Shown here in pieces: positions 1-9,984 of a stretch of DNA of 64,000 nt. Source of the stretch: Microvelia longipes (Eukaryota; Arthropoda; Insecta; Hemiptera; Veliidae). The DNA is taken from NCBI GenBank assembly GCA_018340805.1, contig JACMZG010000008.1, positions 82,365,773-82,429,772 of the forward strand, read 5' to 3'. Numbering within the stretch: position 1 is the first letter of the stretch; each line of letters starts with the position of its first letter. A program made the position numbers and the translations under genes. The notes under the pieces were generated by a model. The model saw only the letters and a program-made list of their open reading frames with translations, did not search any database and was not told the DNA's origin.

Positions 1-978
1 AGATAAATCCAGTTATTATCTATCTTTTAGATCTTTTCAGTCAGAAACAAAGCAAGTTATTACAGAAATGAGATTAAGGAAGGCGAAGGACAAAACGATT
101 TTATTACTGCTGAGGAGCCGACGAGTCAAACTGTATTAGTATTTATACTATTCATAAACCCATCTCGACACGGCAACCATTCAAATACCCCTTAATTTAC
201 ATTTTATGCTAAAAATATTTTAGTAAAAGATTTATTTCTTTTGTATCTTGTCTTTTCTTTTTCTTGAAAGTAGTTGTGAACGCTACAATGTTTGTTTTTA
301 AGAAAGGAAAGAATAAGAAACTTGGGATGTTGATATTAAAGCTGTGATACATTGATAAAACTTACTCGGTTACGATAAGGGAAAGGAAGAAACGAATTTA
401 TAAAATATTAGAGTGACTGATAGAGTGAAGAGATTTAATGACTGTTAAAGTCATCATACTGTGAAAAGTAAGCAGGTTTAAAGTGTTTCCTTGTCTTATA
501 TTTCCGTCGGCAAGATCTACAAGTTCAGGTCATTTTAGTTCTAAATATTCACAAGACTTTCCATAGATGGTTTTATAACTTTTTTCTACAAATACGAACT
601 AACTTTCGATCGAGGTGGCGGTTTTGCATTTCGTAGGATTTCTAATAAGGCAGAGTGAAGTCTGTGTTACCCGTACCGAATTAAGTTGTCCCCATTTTAT
701 CTCCGTTACTATTAGTCGTAGGAGGTTGAAATTTTAAACATATTAAATAAATAAATAAGTTATTTCTCACTAGTGTTACAATTTTTTACAATAATTAGTT
801 TTGTTTTTAGACAAATTAGTTAATTAGTTTTGTTCTTCTATATAAGTTACTGTAATTTTGTACAGATTATTAGATTAAATTTATAAACGAAGGTGGTCAG
901 GTTACTTTTTATATGTTTCAAAATTTAACCTATAGGGCTTCTCTAGTTATAATATCTCTATTTTATTAATTTTAAAAA
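1..978. other. AT-rich stretch without recognisable gene
   Basis: No coding frame, RNA gene or tandem repeat is recognisable here. Around 890-955 there is a short segment (a GAAGGTGGTCAGGTTA-type stretch followed by a CTCTAGT motif) that recurs in diverged form near 14,530-14,590, so at least this part belongs to a dispersed repeat of unknown class. Confidence 0.5.
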
Positions 979-1578
979 TTCTGGCGCATTGGTCCGCATA
1001 ACTTGCAAAATCCGTTTGGAATGCGTGTTTCCGAGGATGCGGCCTGAGGAGCAGACGCCACATAGCGGGCCGGTTCGTGTTATTTAGCGAGCGCATCGTA
1101 GCGGCCCGTATTATTACATTTATAAATTTTAAACATCAAATGAATTTTATAAAGTTGCTCTGGGTCGATTCTAATGCATGGATTCATGTATGCCTTTCTA
1201 GACAAATTATGTTAGCACGGTGTCTCGAACTGATTAATTTGTTACCAAATCCAACCTTTTGCAGGACAACCATAAAAACCTACCCTTAAAACCAGGGATT
1301 AAAATATTTGCCAGAAATAAGATGTTATTCGATATTTTTTGGGGAACTGATTGAATAATAGTCGGTATGAGCCCTCAAACAACCAACAAGATGAAAACCC
1401 GGAAAATTTCAAATCGATTACAAAGACATAAAATTAAAAAACAATTGTTGCAAGTGAATCAGATGAAACCATCTGATGTTACTAAACTCAAACTAGAAAT
1501 GGATCGTTGTGCGAAGAAACAAACATTTTAAAGAAAATTTTCCCGGCTTGCGGACCTTCGCGCCAAAAGTATAATTAA
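979..1578. repeat. Element bounded by short inverted ends (family H)
   Basis: The left edge reads TTCTGGCGCATTGGTCCGC and the right edge carries the inverse, GCGGACCTTCGCGCCA, giving imperfect terminal inverted repeats of about 25-30 bp around roughly 0.6 kb. The same end sequence occurs at 28,848-29,265 and at 40,250-40,300, so this is a repeat family rather than chance. The interior does not match the other members well and has no convincing protein frame. It could be a non-autonomous DNA transposon or a solo-end pair. Confidence 0.5.
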
Positions 1579-1589
1579 TATCAGAGGCG

Positions 1590-2550
1590 AAAACGAAACT
1601 TTTTTTCTGTCCCAATATGCTCGCTTTATACACCATAACCACCTGAGTTTATCAAAGAGAAAAAAGTAAATTTATAGGGTAACCTGGTCACGTAATTGTT
1701 AACCCTATCTGGTAGGGACGCGTTGCAAAGGGCTGACAAAACGCTTATTACGGTGCAAAATAGAACGGCTTGATTTAACTTCTTAAGCAATGCCGAGGAA
1801 CTCTAATATACTACCCTTTTGTAAAAGTTTTTTTTGCCTCTGAACAGTTTTTATAAAACAGATTTTCCTTCGTTTTAACTCTTTAAAGATGAGATAGTTT
1901 TAGAAGAAGTTTTCTTTGAAAATTCCTTGAAATACTTGTTTTTCAGCCTCAATTGACGTAATAGAAAGAAATTCTTTCTATTACGTTCCATCCCATTAAG
2001 GACATTTAAACGAAATATATTTGATTGAATACATAAGATATTTTTCTATTTTCATTCTATTTTCATCATCCATTAAAAAATTACTTAAACTAACTTTAGA
2101 GTTGAACCCTCTATATTGTTCCTCGTTAGGTTCAGAAATAAAGTAAGGGTACTTTTGAGTGAAAACTAATAAAAAAGACTATATTTCGCCTTCTGTCCAA
2201 GGAAAATCGTGTCACTAAACGAACTTAGTAACGTACCTTAGTAACTCCGAAGAAAAAAAGTATTATTTTTTGAATTACTGCGTTCTTAATAGGCTTATGA
2301 TATGAGGCAACTATTAAATGTTTTCTAGGTAAGTATTAAAAACTTAGAGATCTTTTTTTTAAAGGACACCTGTTAGAACCCTAACAAGCTTCGAATGGCG
2401 TATAAAAATTCACCATGGTAAAATTTAAATTAAAAATAATTAGTAACTAATTATTATTTACTAATAATAATTGATATTGTTATAAAAATTCTTTGTTCAA
2501 TAATCTTTAGTTGATCTTTTGCTTTTCTAAACCTTTTAATAAAAGTTAAA
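1590..2550. other. AT-rich stretch, nothing recognised apart from a small palindrome
   Basis: I see no gene or repeat array here. The only clear structure is the short perfect palindrome at 1956-1986, listed separately. Confidence 0.5.
1956..1986. repeat. 31-bp perfect loopless palindrome
   Basis: Two 15-bp arms (ACGTAATAGAAAGAA and its reverse complement) meet around one central base. The function is unknown. Confidence 0.8.
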
Positions 2551-2551
2551 A

Positions 2552-2772
2552 GCGTTGTAACAAGACAAAATGTGACATCCTTATTACGTTGAATAGTCTC
2601 TTTGAAAAGTTGGAAGCATTGTAACAAGACAAAATGTGACATCCTTATTACGTTGAATAGTCACTTTGAAAAGTTGGAAGCATTGTAACAAGACAAAAAT
2701 GTGACATCCTTATTACGTTGAATAGTCTCTTTGAAAAGTGGAAGCATTGTAACAAGACAAAATGTGACATCC
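2552..2772. repeat. 64-bp tandem repeat, about 3.5 copies
   Basis: Units start at 2552, 2616, 2680 and 2744 with GCATTGTAACAAGACAAAA and run through TTATTACGTTGAATAGTC to AAAAGTTGGAA. Copies differ by a few substitutions and one-base indels and the last is truncated. The short open frame across it on the minus strand is an artefact of the repetition. Confidence 0.95.
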
Positions 2773-2925
2773 ATTATATGGCATGTATGGGCAATATATA
2801 TTTTACTATAAATATGATTTCTTGTGAGGTTTTAAAAAGTTCTGAGACCAAAAAGATCACTATTAAATTTAGTTTGATGTTTTCGAACTTATGAGGTACC
2901 AAAGATGGATGATCGATAGGAATAA

Positions 2926-3114
2926 GCCGGACGTTTTTACTGTCTGAAGATGAGTGAAGCGGGTCTGAAGATGAGCGAAGCGGGTCTGAAAACGTAGAAC
3001 AATATACATTAGGTGATTTTCATATTGTAAGGCAAGAGAAGCGAGTCCCAAGAGGTTAGGAGTTAGAAGGATAAGAGTAGCGGATCCGATCTGGTGACGA
3101 AAAGTTACGATGTA
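2926..3114 (+). repeat. 5S-like dispersed repeat, 3' fragment
   Basis: This is the 3' part of the dispersed repeat. It has two CTGAAGATGAG..GAAGCGGGTCTGAA modules, a diverged third module, a GGATAAGAGTAGCGGATCC hairpin, and the end motif around GATGTACCCCGTA. It lacks the 5S-like segment and the 5' half. Confidence 0.75.
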
Positions 3115-3119
3115 CCCCG

Positions 3120-3840
3120 TAACTACTTCATTTTTAAAAAAGTGAAGTTGTGCTTAATTTAATATTTGGCAGGTTCATTAAATTTTAGCACTTTTATATT
3201 AAAATTTATGTGGTTATTGTCATTTATATTTTGTTTTATATTTACATATATATTAAACAATTTTAAAACAAACTTAATTAAATTACGAAATTTAATTCTC
3301 TTCAAAAACCCATTTTTCAAAATCAAGTAAGCGTTAGGAATGAACAGGTGTTCGTGTTAAACTTCGTTTAAAACATTTCCGTGGGTTCGGGAGGGGTTAG
3401 GGGATGTATCAGCTCTTAGGTAAGTTTCGATACAGCTAGACTTTAGGGTTCATTCAATTAATTCTGGAGTATGTTAAAGGGGGGGGGTGGCATGTGGGGG
3501 GATATGTTTAGGGTTTATCCTGTGGTAGGGTCAGGGTAGGGCACACTGGGTCAGGAGAGAAAAATCAATAGGTCACAGAATCCTGTGCTATTTCAGCCCT
3601 CGCCGTCTTACCTCTATGATTTGCCCCCCTTTAAAAGGGGGTTACATGGATTCCTTAACCTGACAGTTTTATTTGAACCATGAAAGGTCAAAGTGAAGGA
3701 CGATTTTAACCTTCATCCCTTCAGGCTATTCCTTTTTTAAAACTTTAACTAGAAACTTAGATACAGAATATACTTTTCACTTTGGAAATATATACTAACA
3801 TACCTCTCTTTCATTTTAGCGAATTCCCTTTAAAAAAATT
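3120..3840. other. Unique-looking stretch with G-rich tracts
   Basis: No gene is seen. A G-rich stretch at 3478-3545 includes a run of nine Gs near 3480-3488, and C/G-rich patches lie around 3600-3650. Confidence 0.45.
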
Positions 3841-3958
3841 GCTAATAAAATAAGCGTCATTGCGGGAGTTGAACCTCGGACCAAGACACAATCCGTTTCA
3901 GGAGTCCCTGATGACGAAAAATAGGTTATATATATATATAATCCTATTGTAAATAAAA

Positions 3959-4130
3959 TATGTGTGACGTCAATAACCCTCAAAAATTACCCCACAATTT
4001 TGATATAAAAAATCATAAATCTTAATGTAGTGTTTAGATTGGGCTGACATTTTTTACACACATACTGCTATTAATGCTTTACAAACATACAAAGTTTCAT
4101 GGTATTATCAGTATTGACTCATTTATCACC
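3959..4130 (+). repeat. 5S-like dispersed repeat, internal fragment
   Basis: TGACGTCAATAACC, AAAAATCATAAA and AAGTTTCATGGTATTATCAG follow the order of the central part of the repeat (compare 53,505-53,660). It is strongly diverged. Confidence 0.55.
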
Positions 4131-4141
4131 CTCTTCTTTAT

Positions 4142-4200
4142 TCAACGGCTAGCACTGATGATGACCTCCTGTTAGGTTGAAAGCGCTTTGCTATAAAAAA
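4142..4200 (+). ncRNA. Hammerhead-ribozyme-like motif (type I topology), PLE-type end
   Basis: All core boxes are present. CTGATGA lies at 4155-4161 and GAAA at 4179-4182. Stem II is 4163-4167 with 4174-4178 (GACCT/AGGTT, one G-U pair) around a six-base loop, after one extra U at 4162. Stem III is the palindrome AGCGCT (4182-4187), which has no loop in a monomer and so would pair between two molecules. Stem I is five Watson-Crick pairs, 4150-4154 with 4189-4193. The predicted cleavage site follows U4188. Hammerhead motifs are known in Penelope-like elements; activity here is inferred. The downstream GTGGAGAGAC at about 4211 is shared with the PLE end at 59.66 kb. Confidence 0.7.
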
Positions 4201-4260
4201 ATATATATTTGTGGAGAGACTTCTTCCTCTTTTATTAACTTCTATTCTTCCTTTTAGAAG
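4201..4260 (+). mobile_element. Solo PLE-type terminal fragment
   Basis: The hammerhead-like motif is followed by a T/A-rich spacer, GTGGAGAGACTTCTTCC and TTTTATTA, the same order as at 9,514-9,560 (inverse) and 9,715-9,750. No coding part is attached, so this looks like a lone terminal remnant of a Penelope-like element. Confidence 0.55.
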
Positions 4261-4620
4261 TATGCTTCTTTTAGTTCAGAAAGATTGAAGATTTTCGAAC
4301 CCTGTGGCTGTGGAAAATTTTCTGTAAACTCTTTTTCAGTTTTCCCCATGAATAAGAAAATGTGTAGTGCGGGAAATTGTTATTATTTATTTAGCTCTCT
4401 TTTAGATTTAAACTTATAAAGACATCTGCTACCCTTTCCACACCGCTATCTCCTAGTTGTATGCATTATATACGCTTTCCATGTAGGCTTTTTTATCCAA
4501 TGTAATTTTTATACCAGGATATTTCACATATTTCGTATTCGTCGCTTCATTTCTGAGAGGGCTTTTAATTAAGCTTCAAAAGCAAATCGCTATGTTTTAA
4601 ATTATCATCATTTAATTATT

Positions 4621-4816
4621 TTTGCTTATTTTTACCGCAGGTTTATAAGTTATGTGGACATTGTGCTCGGAATAAATTCCGCAATTGAGGTTCCCCCTAA
4701 ATTATATGTTTCACCTGTTGTTGTAGACCTTCTAGCGGTAATTACCAAATTCTTTGTCTTAACGCGTGTTTCTGTTATCAGCGTAGTTCCTAATGTGTTT
4801 ATATTAGAGAGTTGAA
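4621..4816 (+). repeat. 5S-like dispersed repeat, diverged 5' fragment
   Basis: It retains TTTTTACCGCAGGT, GTTTCTGTTATCAGCGTAG and a TTTATATTAGAGAGTTGAA segment in the order of the 5' half of the repeat. The 3' half is missing. Confidence 0.5.
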
Positions 4817-4960
4817 CCTTTGTTCAACTCCTAAAAAAACCTGATCCTAAAAAATAAATCTTGGTTCAACCTTAACAAAAGATAAGGACGCTGGGGGCTG
4901 CCTTGCGGCCCCCCCGTGACAGCAACGCGGCCATATGGTTGTTGTCCATACATACTATAG

Positions 4961-4998
<38 letters not shown>

Positions 4999-5008
4999 CT
5001 ATAGTATT

Positions 5009-5073
<65 letters not shown>
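4961..5073. repeat. TA dinucleotide microsatellites
   Basis: Two long TA runs are separated by TACATACTATAGTATTTATG. The 61-residue Tyr/Ile frame read through it is a microsatellite translation. Confidence 0.95.
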
Positions 5074-5076
<3 letters not shown>

Positions 5077-5129
5077 GTAAACTATATTCATGTTTTACAA
5101 AACTCGGTAGTATCAAATGATATATATTT

Positions 5130-5716
5130 ATATAGATCAGTGTCTTCTCTGTTCTACCTTACCATCTGAAGCACGCCACATCACAATTTATTTCCAATTT
5201 TCGACTTAATTTATAGACATGCGGCCCTACTTGGGAGACTAATCATTATGATTTGAATGATGATTTAGGTTACCTGTTATCATTGTGTTCAATTAGGACT
5301 TGTTTTTCTTTTCCCAATGCTGGGCGAGAAAACAATTTGTATTTTCGTAGGCTAATCTGTTTTGTTGTATGGTTCTGTAATTGGTTTTTTAAATCCCAAA
5401 GTAATACGTTTTGAAAGCTTTCATTAAGTCCATTTAACAGCAAAAACAAATTGAAAAACAATACTTGAATCTTCACTCTGTTTGTGTTTAAGTGCTTTTA
5501 TTAATAAGTCCATGGCAAAACCTGGAGGTAAAAATAAATAAAAAATGATATTTCTCCAGTTCTTAGCAAAATATCTAAAATCTTCGGTTGCAATAATGTT
5601 CCTCTACAATAATGGAATGGGTAGATTTTGTCGATTTTATTGAACAATTTCCAGGATTTAGCGAGGTTAGTACCTGGTCGAATGAGTGCTGGGAATAAAG
5701 TCGAATGTAATTACTA
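5130..5716. other. AT-rich stretch, nothing recognised
   Basis: The short minus-strand frame in this interval shows no recognisable motif, and I see no tandem or inverted repeat. Confidence 0.4.
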
Positions 5717-5719
5717 TTA

Positions 5720-6402
5720 GTCCTAGAGACGGACCTGAAAAAATGTGACTCATTTTGTACAACTTCAAACCAATTTTTTTCTGAAAATAAACCTTTAGTG
5801 ATGAAGAAAAAACGTAGTCTGCATATCCAGAGTGGAGCCCTTCATATAATTGCGCATGCTTAATTTTTTTTAAAATCGCACTAAGTTCAGTTTTTTTAAA
5901 TAAGTGGTTCCCTGTGGGTCTTGTGCAAGCATGAATATAGCATTTTTTAAAGATGATAAAATGTCCTATAAAGTGAGTGTTCAATCATCAAAATCGGATT
6001 ACTTCAACTAAAGTTATGGCTCTTTTAAAAACACCAAAAAATGGTTAATTTATACAGTCAGCAAATTTCTTTGAAAAAATATTGGCTTTTTGTGCATTTT
6101 TCGATCATTTAACAATTGTCATAACTTTAGTTGTATTTTTCCGATTTTGACGAAAGAACACTCGTTTTATAGGAAATTTTATCAGCTTTAAAAAATGCTC
6201 TCTTTATGTTTTGCACACGACCAACAGGGAACCACTTATTACAAGAAAACTGGAATTTGTGCGACTTTCTAATATTTTGAGCATGCACAATGATATGAAG
6301 GGCTCCCCTCTGTATAGGGAGACTATGCTTTTTCTTCACAATTTAAGGTATATTTTCAGAAAAATTCGGTTTGAAGTAGTACAAAATGACTCTTGGACTA
6401 TA
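5720..6402. repeat. Long foldback element (arms about 300-330 bp)
   Basis: The left arm (about 5720-6020) and the right arm (about 6119-6402) are diverged inverse copies around a roughly 100-bp centre. Paired landmarks include GTGGAGCCCTTCATAT at 5831 against its inverse near 6294, AAGTGGTTCCCTGT at 5901 against the inverse near 6227, and ACTAAAGTTATG at 6007 against CATAACTTTAGT at 6119. Short frames called in both arms are inverse images of each other with no recognisable domain. The right end touches a fragment of the 5S-like repeat. Confidence 0.85.
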
Positions 6403-6500
6403 TCTAAGGAGGAGCAAAGCGAGTCTGAAGTAAGGAGGTTGAGCGTAGCGAATCTAATTTGGTGAGGTAAAGTTCTTAGGCACTCGTACCAGAATTTTGT
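6395..6500 (+). repeat. 5S-like dispersed repeat, 3' fragment
   Basis: AGGAGGAGCAAAGCGAGTC, TTGAGCGTAGCGAATC, GGTGAGGTAAAGTTC and CGTACCAGAATTT match the end of the repeat in order. It lies directly at the edge of the foldback element. Confidence 0.7.
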
Positions 6501-6607
6501 TATGTTTACAGATACCCCTGTAAAATATCTTGCCACAGAATTGACATTTAACCTATAAATCATTAGTTGTTCTGGCAAAGATTTCGTGGTATAGACTCAC
6601 TATGATG

Positions 6608-6876
6608 TTTAATAAAAAAAAACACACTGCAGTTAAAAACAATTGATATATTGTCAACCACAATAGCATATAAAATTATATCTGACTGGTTTTGACTTTA
6701 CGTCATCATCCGAGCTGTTTACGTACTGATGATGACAGCTGTTTACAGTCTGTAAGCAGCTCTGATGACGACGTATAGTCGAAACCGGTCAGTTATTATG
6801 TTTTATACTATTGTGGCTGGCAATATATAAATTGTTTTTTATTCTAGTGTTTTTTTTATTAAAAATCCTTGATTTA
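6608..6876. mobile_element. Inverted pair of PLE-type hammerhead ends
   Basis: The two arms (about 6608-6715 and 6755-6876) are inverse copies; landmarks are CCACAATAG at 6659 and CTATTGTGG at 6809, and a TTAATAAAAAAAA edge repeated inversely at the right edge. Each arm carries a hammerhead-like core near the centre with its 3' side pointing outward. The left core (minus strand) is degenerate; the right one looks intact. No coding sequence lies between them and no clear target-site duplication was found. Confidence 0.7.
6751..6800 (+). ncRNA. Hammerhead-ribozyme-like motif
   Basis: CTGATGA is at 6762-6768 and GAAA at 6781-6784. Stem II is 6770-6772 with 6778-6780 (GAC/GTC) after one extra base. 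Stem III is the palindrome ACCGGT (6784-6789). Stem I pairs 6758-6761 with 6791-6794 (three Watson-Crick pairs and one G-U). The predicted cleavage follows C6790. The layout matches the motif at 4142-4200, but the paired bases differ, which supports a conserved RNA fold. Activity is inferred. Confidence 0.65.
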
Positions 6877-6879
6877 ACC

Positions 6880-8150
6880 TGTTCGTAGTTTGTCTTGTAA
6901 AAAATACTTTTTTTGTTACCAAAAATCTCCGAAACAGATTTTGGAAACACTTGTGGGTCCGAATATCGCCAAGCTACCTATGCCAATAACTAGTTTTTAA
7001 AGGAAGTGTGCCAAATGTAACCTCATTTCTAGGATGGTATACCTTAAGGGTTAATAATCTGCGTTAGTGGTAGAGACTCTACCACTAACGTAGACTTCAA
7101 AGATACGCAAATTTTAGAGCACCGCGGTCCCCCATTGTAGATAAATGGTATTTAACGGACTCCTGTCCGTTTCCCAACCCCCCAATTAATAAATTCAATA
7201 AATTATATACAACAAATATTAACTTACAATAAATTTTCTGTTTTTAACGTTATAATTGCTACATGAAAGAGCTTGAAAATTTATTTTAATGTTTGATTAT
7301 TTAATCATAATCAGATTCAACAGTTTAAAATTAAATCGCTAGAAATAACTGGAATAATTAACAATAAATACTTCCAATTTTTTACCACCCTAATAAATCG
7401 CGATAACTTCAACAAAAACCTATTTCTTTTTAAACCTTCATTTTGTCTGATTCCATAAAATATGTAGGTAAAACGTCTAAAATCGTATTTCTAACAAATA
7501 TAATCTCTGTAATTAATATTTGCACGCCCATTTTTATGGCCAACTTAAAATAGAAATAAATGCTTATGTTTACCAATAAAAACTTGGTCGATGATTTCTT
7601 GATTCATGGACTAAAAACATTCTCGTATTTAGAAACATTCTCAGATCTAATAATATCAGCACTGATAACTGTTATTTTAATTATAGTTGCATTAAAGTTA
7701 ATCAATTAATGTTTACATATTTGTTATAATATGTTGCCCATTTGATCACGGACACCTTAAAATTTTTCCGCGGACCACTGTGATAGAGTATAATTTGCTA
7801 AAAGTCATTTAATTAAAAGTGCGTGCATACTTTTTCTTTTTTACAAGTTTTTCACATCTCAGAAAGGATTAGGAAAAAAGGAACTATGTAAGTAAAAATA
7901 AATACGTTTAGGTTTCTTGCATCACTAGAAACGAATGCAGGAGGTTTGTAGTCAAGGAGAATCGATTTAAAGTGTCATCTAGGTGCAAAGAGTGACGTCA
8001 TAAAATAACTTCTCTGTTTTAGGTTTATTAGTTTGCGGTTTCCTTATTCGACATTGTGGTTAGTCCGTCTACTTTATGGTAGAATTAAGTCAGTCCCACA
8101 TGACTTCTAGAGGTCGGAGTTAATATTTTAAATGATGCTGCGTTTAAATT
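6880..8150. other. AT-rich stretch with one hairpin
   Basis: The only structure seen is a near-perfect hairpin at 7062-7090 (CGTTAGTGGTAGAG with its inverse). No gene or tandem array is visible. Confidence 0.45.
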
Positions 8151-8184
8151 AAATTCTATCGCTGAATCAATTTGTTCTATCTCA

Positions 8185-8560
8185 TTATAGAGAGATTAAT
8201 TTGATATATCCCTGTATGGTGAAATAAATTTGTTCTATCTCACTATAGTGAGATCAATTTGTTCTATCCCACTTTAGTAAGATCAATTTGTTCTATCCCA
8301 CTCTAGTGAGATCAATTTGTTCTATCCCACTTTAGTAAGATCAATTTGTTCTATCCCACTTAGTAAGATCAATTTGTTCTATCCCACTCTAGTAGATCAA
8401 TTTGTTCTATCGCACTTTAGTAAGATCAATTTGTTCTATCCCACTTTAGTAAGATCAATTTGTTTCTATCCACTTTAGTAAGATCAATTTTTCTATCCCA
8501 CTTTAGTAAGATCAATTTTTCTATCCACTATAGTAAGATCAATTTGTTTAAGATAAATAA
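8185..8560. repeat. 29-bp minisatellite, about 12-13 copies
   Basis: The unit is AGATCAATTTGTTCTATC followed by CCACTTTAGTA, with unit lengths of 27-30 bp. Some units contain CTCACTATAGTGAG, a perfect palindrome. Confidence 0.95.
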
Positions 8561-8769
8561 GCTCGATATGAATCAATTCTAGAACTAAAGACAGAACAAT
8601 CTTATCCTTATTTGCGTGAATAAATAAGCTGAAAATCCATCAATCACCAATTTAGCTATCTCCTGTGTGGCACAGACACCATAATGATCCCTGTGATTGA
8701 CAGCTGTTATACCTGAAATTTAGAAGAGACTTAACATTTTTAATAAAGGGACTCATTTATTTCACCACA

Positions 8770-8856
8770 TTACAACAGGATAGAACATATTGAGCTCATT
8801 ATAGTGGTATAGAACAAATTGATCTTACTAAAGTGGGATCTATCCCACTTACTGGC
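8770..8856. repeat. Inverted copies of the 29-bp minisatellite
   Basis: GATAGAACATATTGAGCTC, ATAGAACAAATTGATC and ACTAAAGTGGGAT are reverse-complement units of the array at 8185-8560, about 210 bp away. Confidence 0.85.
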
Positions 8857-9357
8857 TAAGTCACAAAGTGAATTTATCAAGGCCTTTTATGCCAGTGTAA
8901 AATGTTAAGTTGATAAGATGTAGCGTAAACATCTAATTTTTTACGCTTGACTTGGCTTTTTTTATACCAGTGATTTTGGTGGGGATCTGGTTTGCAGAAA
9001 AAAATCACAAGAATGTAAACACCCTAATACCCAATCCTTAGTTAATAGTAACTTAAACGTTTACAACTCTGTGAAACAAAATTTATTTCCCTCGCTATTG
9101 TTTTTACTTTCAACTTTATTATGGTTTTTCCTTCTTTTTCCAATAAATTCAATTGTGTTTAAAACAAACTTTTCCCCGGCTTACAATTAAATGAAAAGAT
9201 TAGGCAGAAGGAAAAACCCCAACCATTTTTTACAAGGGGTTTAAGTTTCTAAATACCTCCTGAATTTTTTCAAAAAAAAGTTAATAATCCTACCTATTAA
9301 GTTTGAGCTTTTCTTTCTTTTCAGCAGTCAAGGGAAAAATAAGATACAACTGTATAT

Positions 9358-9513
9358 TCAGGTACGGGATACCTCGGAACTTTTCTTCTTCACTTCGGAT
9401 TCGCTACTCTCATCCTCACTACTTCGGACTCGCTTCGATATAAAAATCCCTAAATTTATGCTGTAACATGTCTTCGGTTTAGCTTTGCTTGTCCTCAAAA
9501 ACATAAAACAATC
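9358..9513 (-). repeat. 5S-like dispersed repeat, 3' part, interrupted at 9514
   Basis: In minus orientation: the end motif (GGTACGGGATACC), the GATTCGCTACTCTCATCC hairpin and two GGACTCGCTTCG-type modules. The copy is split by the element at 9514-9786 and resumes at 9798. Confidence 0.8.
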
Positions 9514-9797
9514 AATAAATAATAAAAGAAAAGAAGTCTCTCCACAAAACAAAACTTTATTGGCAAAGCGCTTTTAACCTAACTAGAGGCCGTCATCAGT
9601 CTGACTCTAATACCTAGTAAGAAAACATAGACTCACTTCTCTACTTCTTTAACATCTCAATGGTTTTACATTGATGATGGCCTCTAGTTAGGTTAAAAGC
9701 GCTTCGCCAATAAAGTATTGTTTTGAGGATAGACTTCATTTCTTTTATTATTTATGATGGACTCCATTCACGCTCATTCTACTAGTATAAAACAATC
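9503..9797. mobile_element. Small inverted-pair PLE-derived element with target-site duplication
   Basis: The 11-bp sequence ATAAAACAATC occurs at 9503-9513 and 9787-9797 and encloses about 273 bp. Inside, two inverse arms (9514-9610 and about 9672-9751) each carry a hammerhead-like core, the palindrome AAGCGCTT and an outward GAGAGAC/GATAGAC-TTC end. About 35 bp of unpaired tail (9752-9786) lies before the right duplication. No coding sequence is present. Both cores have G12 changed to A and the right one also has C3 changed to T, so cleavage is probably lost. The insertion splits a 5S-like repeat. Confidence 0.8.
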
Positions 9798-9856
9798 AGT
9801 TTTATTCCCGGCGGACACCCATACATACACTGACCTCGCTTGGTGCTGCTCAAAAT
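9798..9856 (-). repeat. 5S-like dispersed repeat, 5S segment after interruption
   Basis: ATTCCCGGCGGACACCCAT and ACTGACCTCGCTTGGTGCTG are the reverse complement of the 5S-like block and continue directly from the part ending at 9513. Confidence 0.8.
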
Positions 9857-9984
9857 AAATAATTTATTAAAAACTATAGATATACAAACCGTATTTAAAT
9901 TAAATTCAGTGTAAATATTTATTTCTTAAATATACATTTGTTACAAATTTTAACTCAATATGATTTATTAATTTTCCTTATTTA

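Noticed and set aside
3845..3912. tRNA gene on the minus strand
   Set aside because: A 6-bp acceptor-like pairing and a possible GTC anticodon arm exist, but the T arm does not pair and the D arm is unclear.
4935..5120. 61-residue frame through TA repeats
   Set aside because: It is a Tyr/Ile alternation produced by the microsatellite.
7062..7090. Intrinsic terminator
   Set aside because: It is an isolated hairpin with no gene context in eukaryotic DNA.
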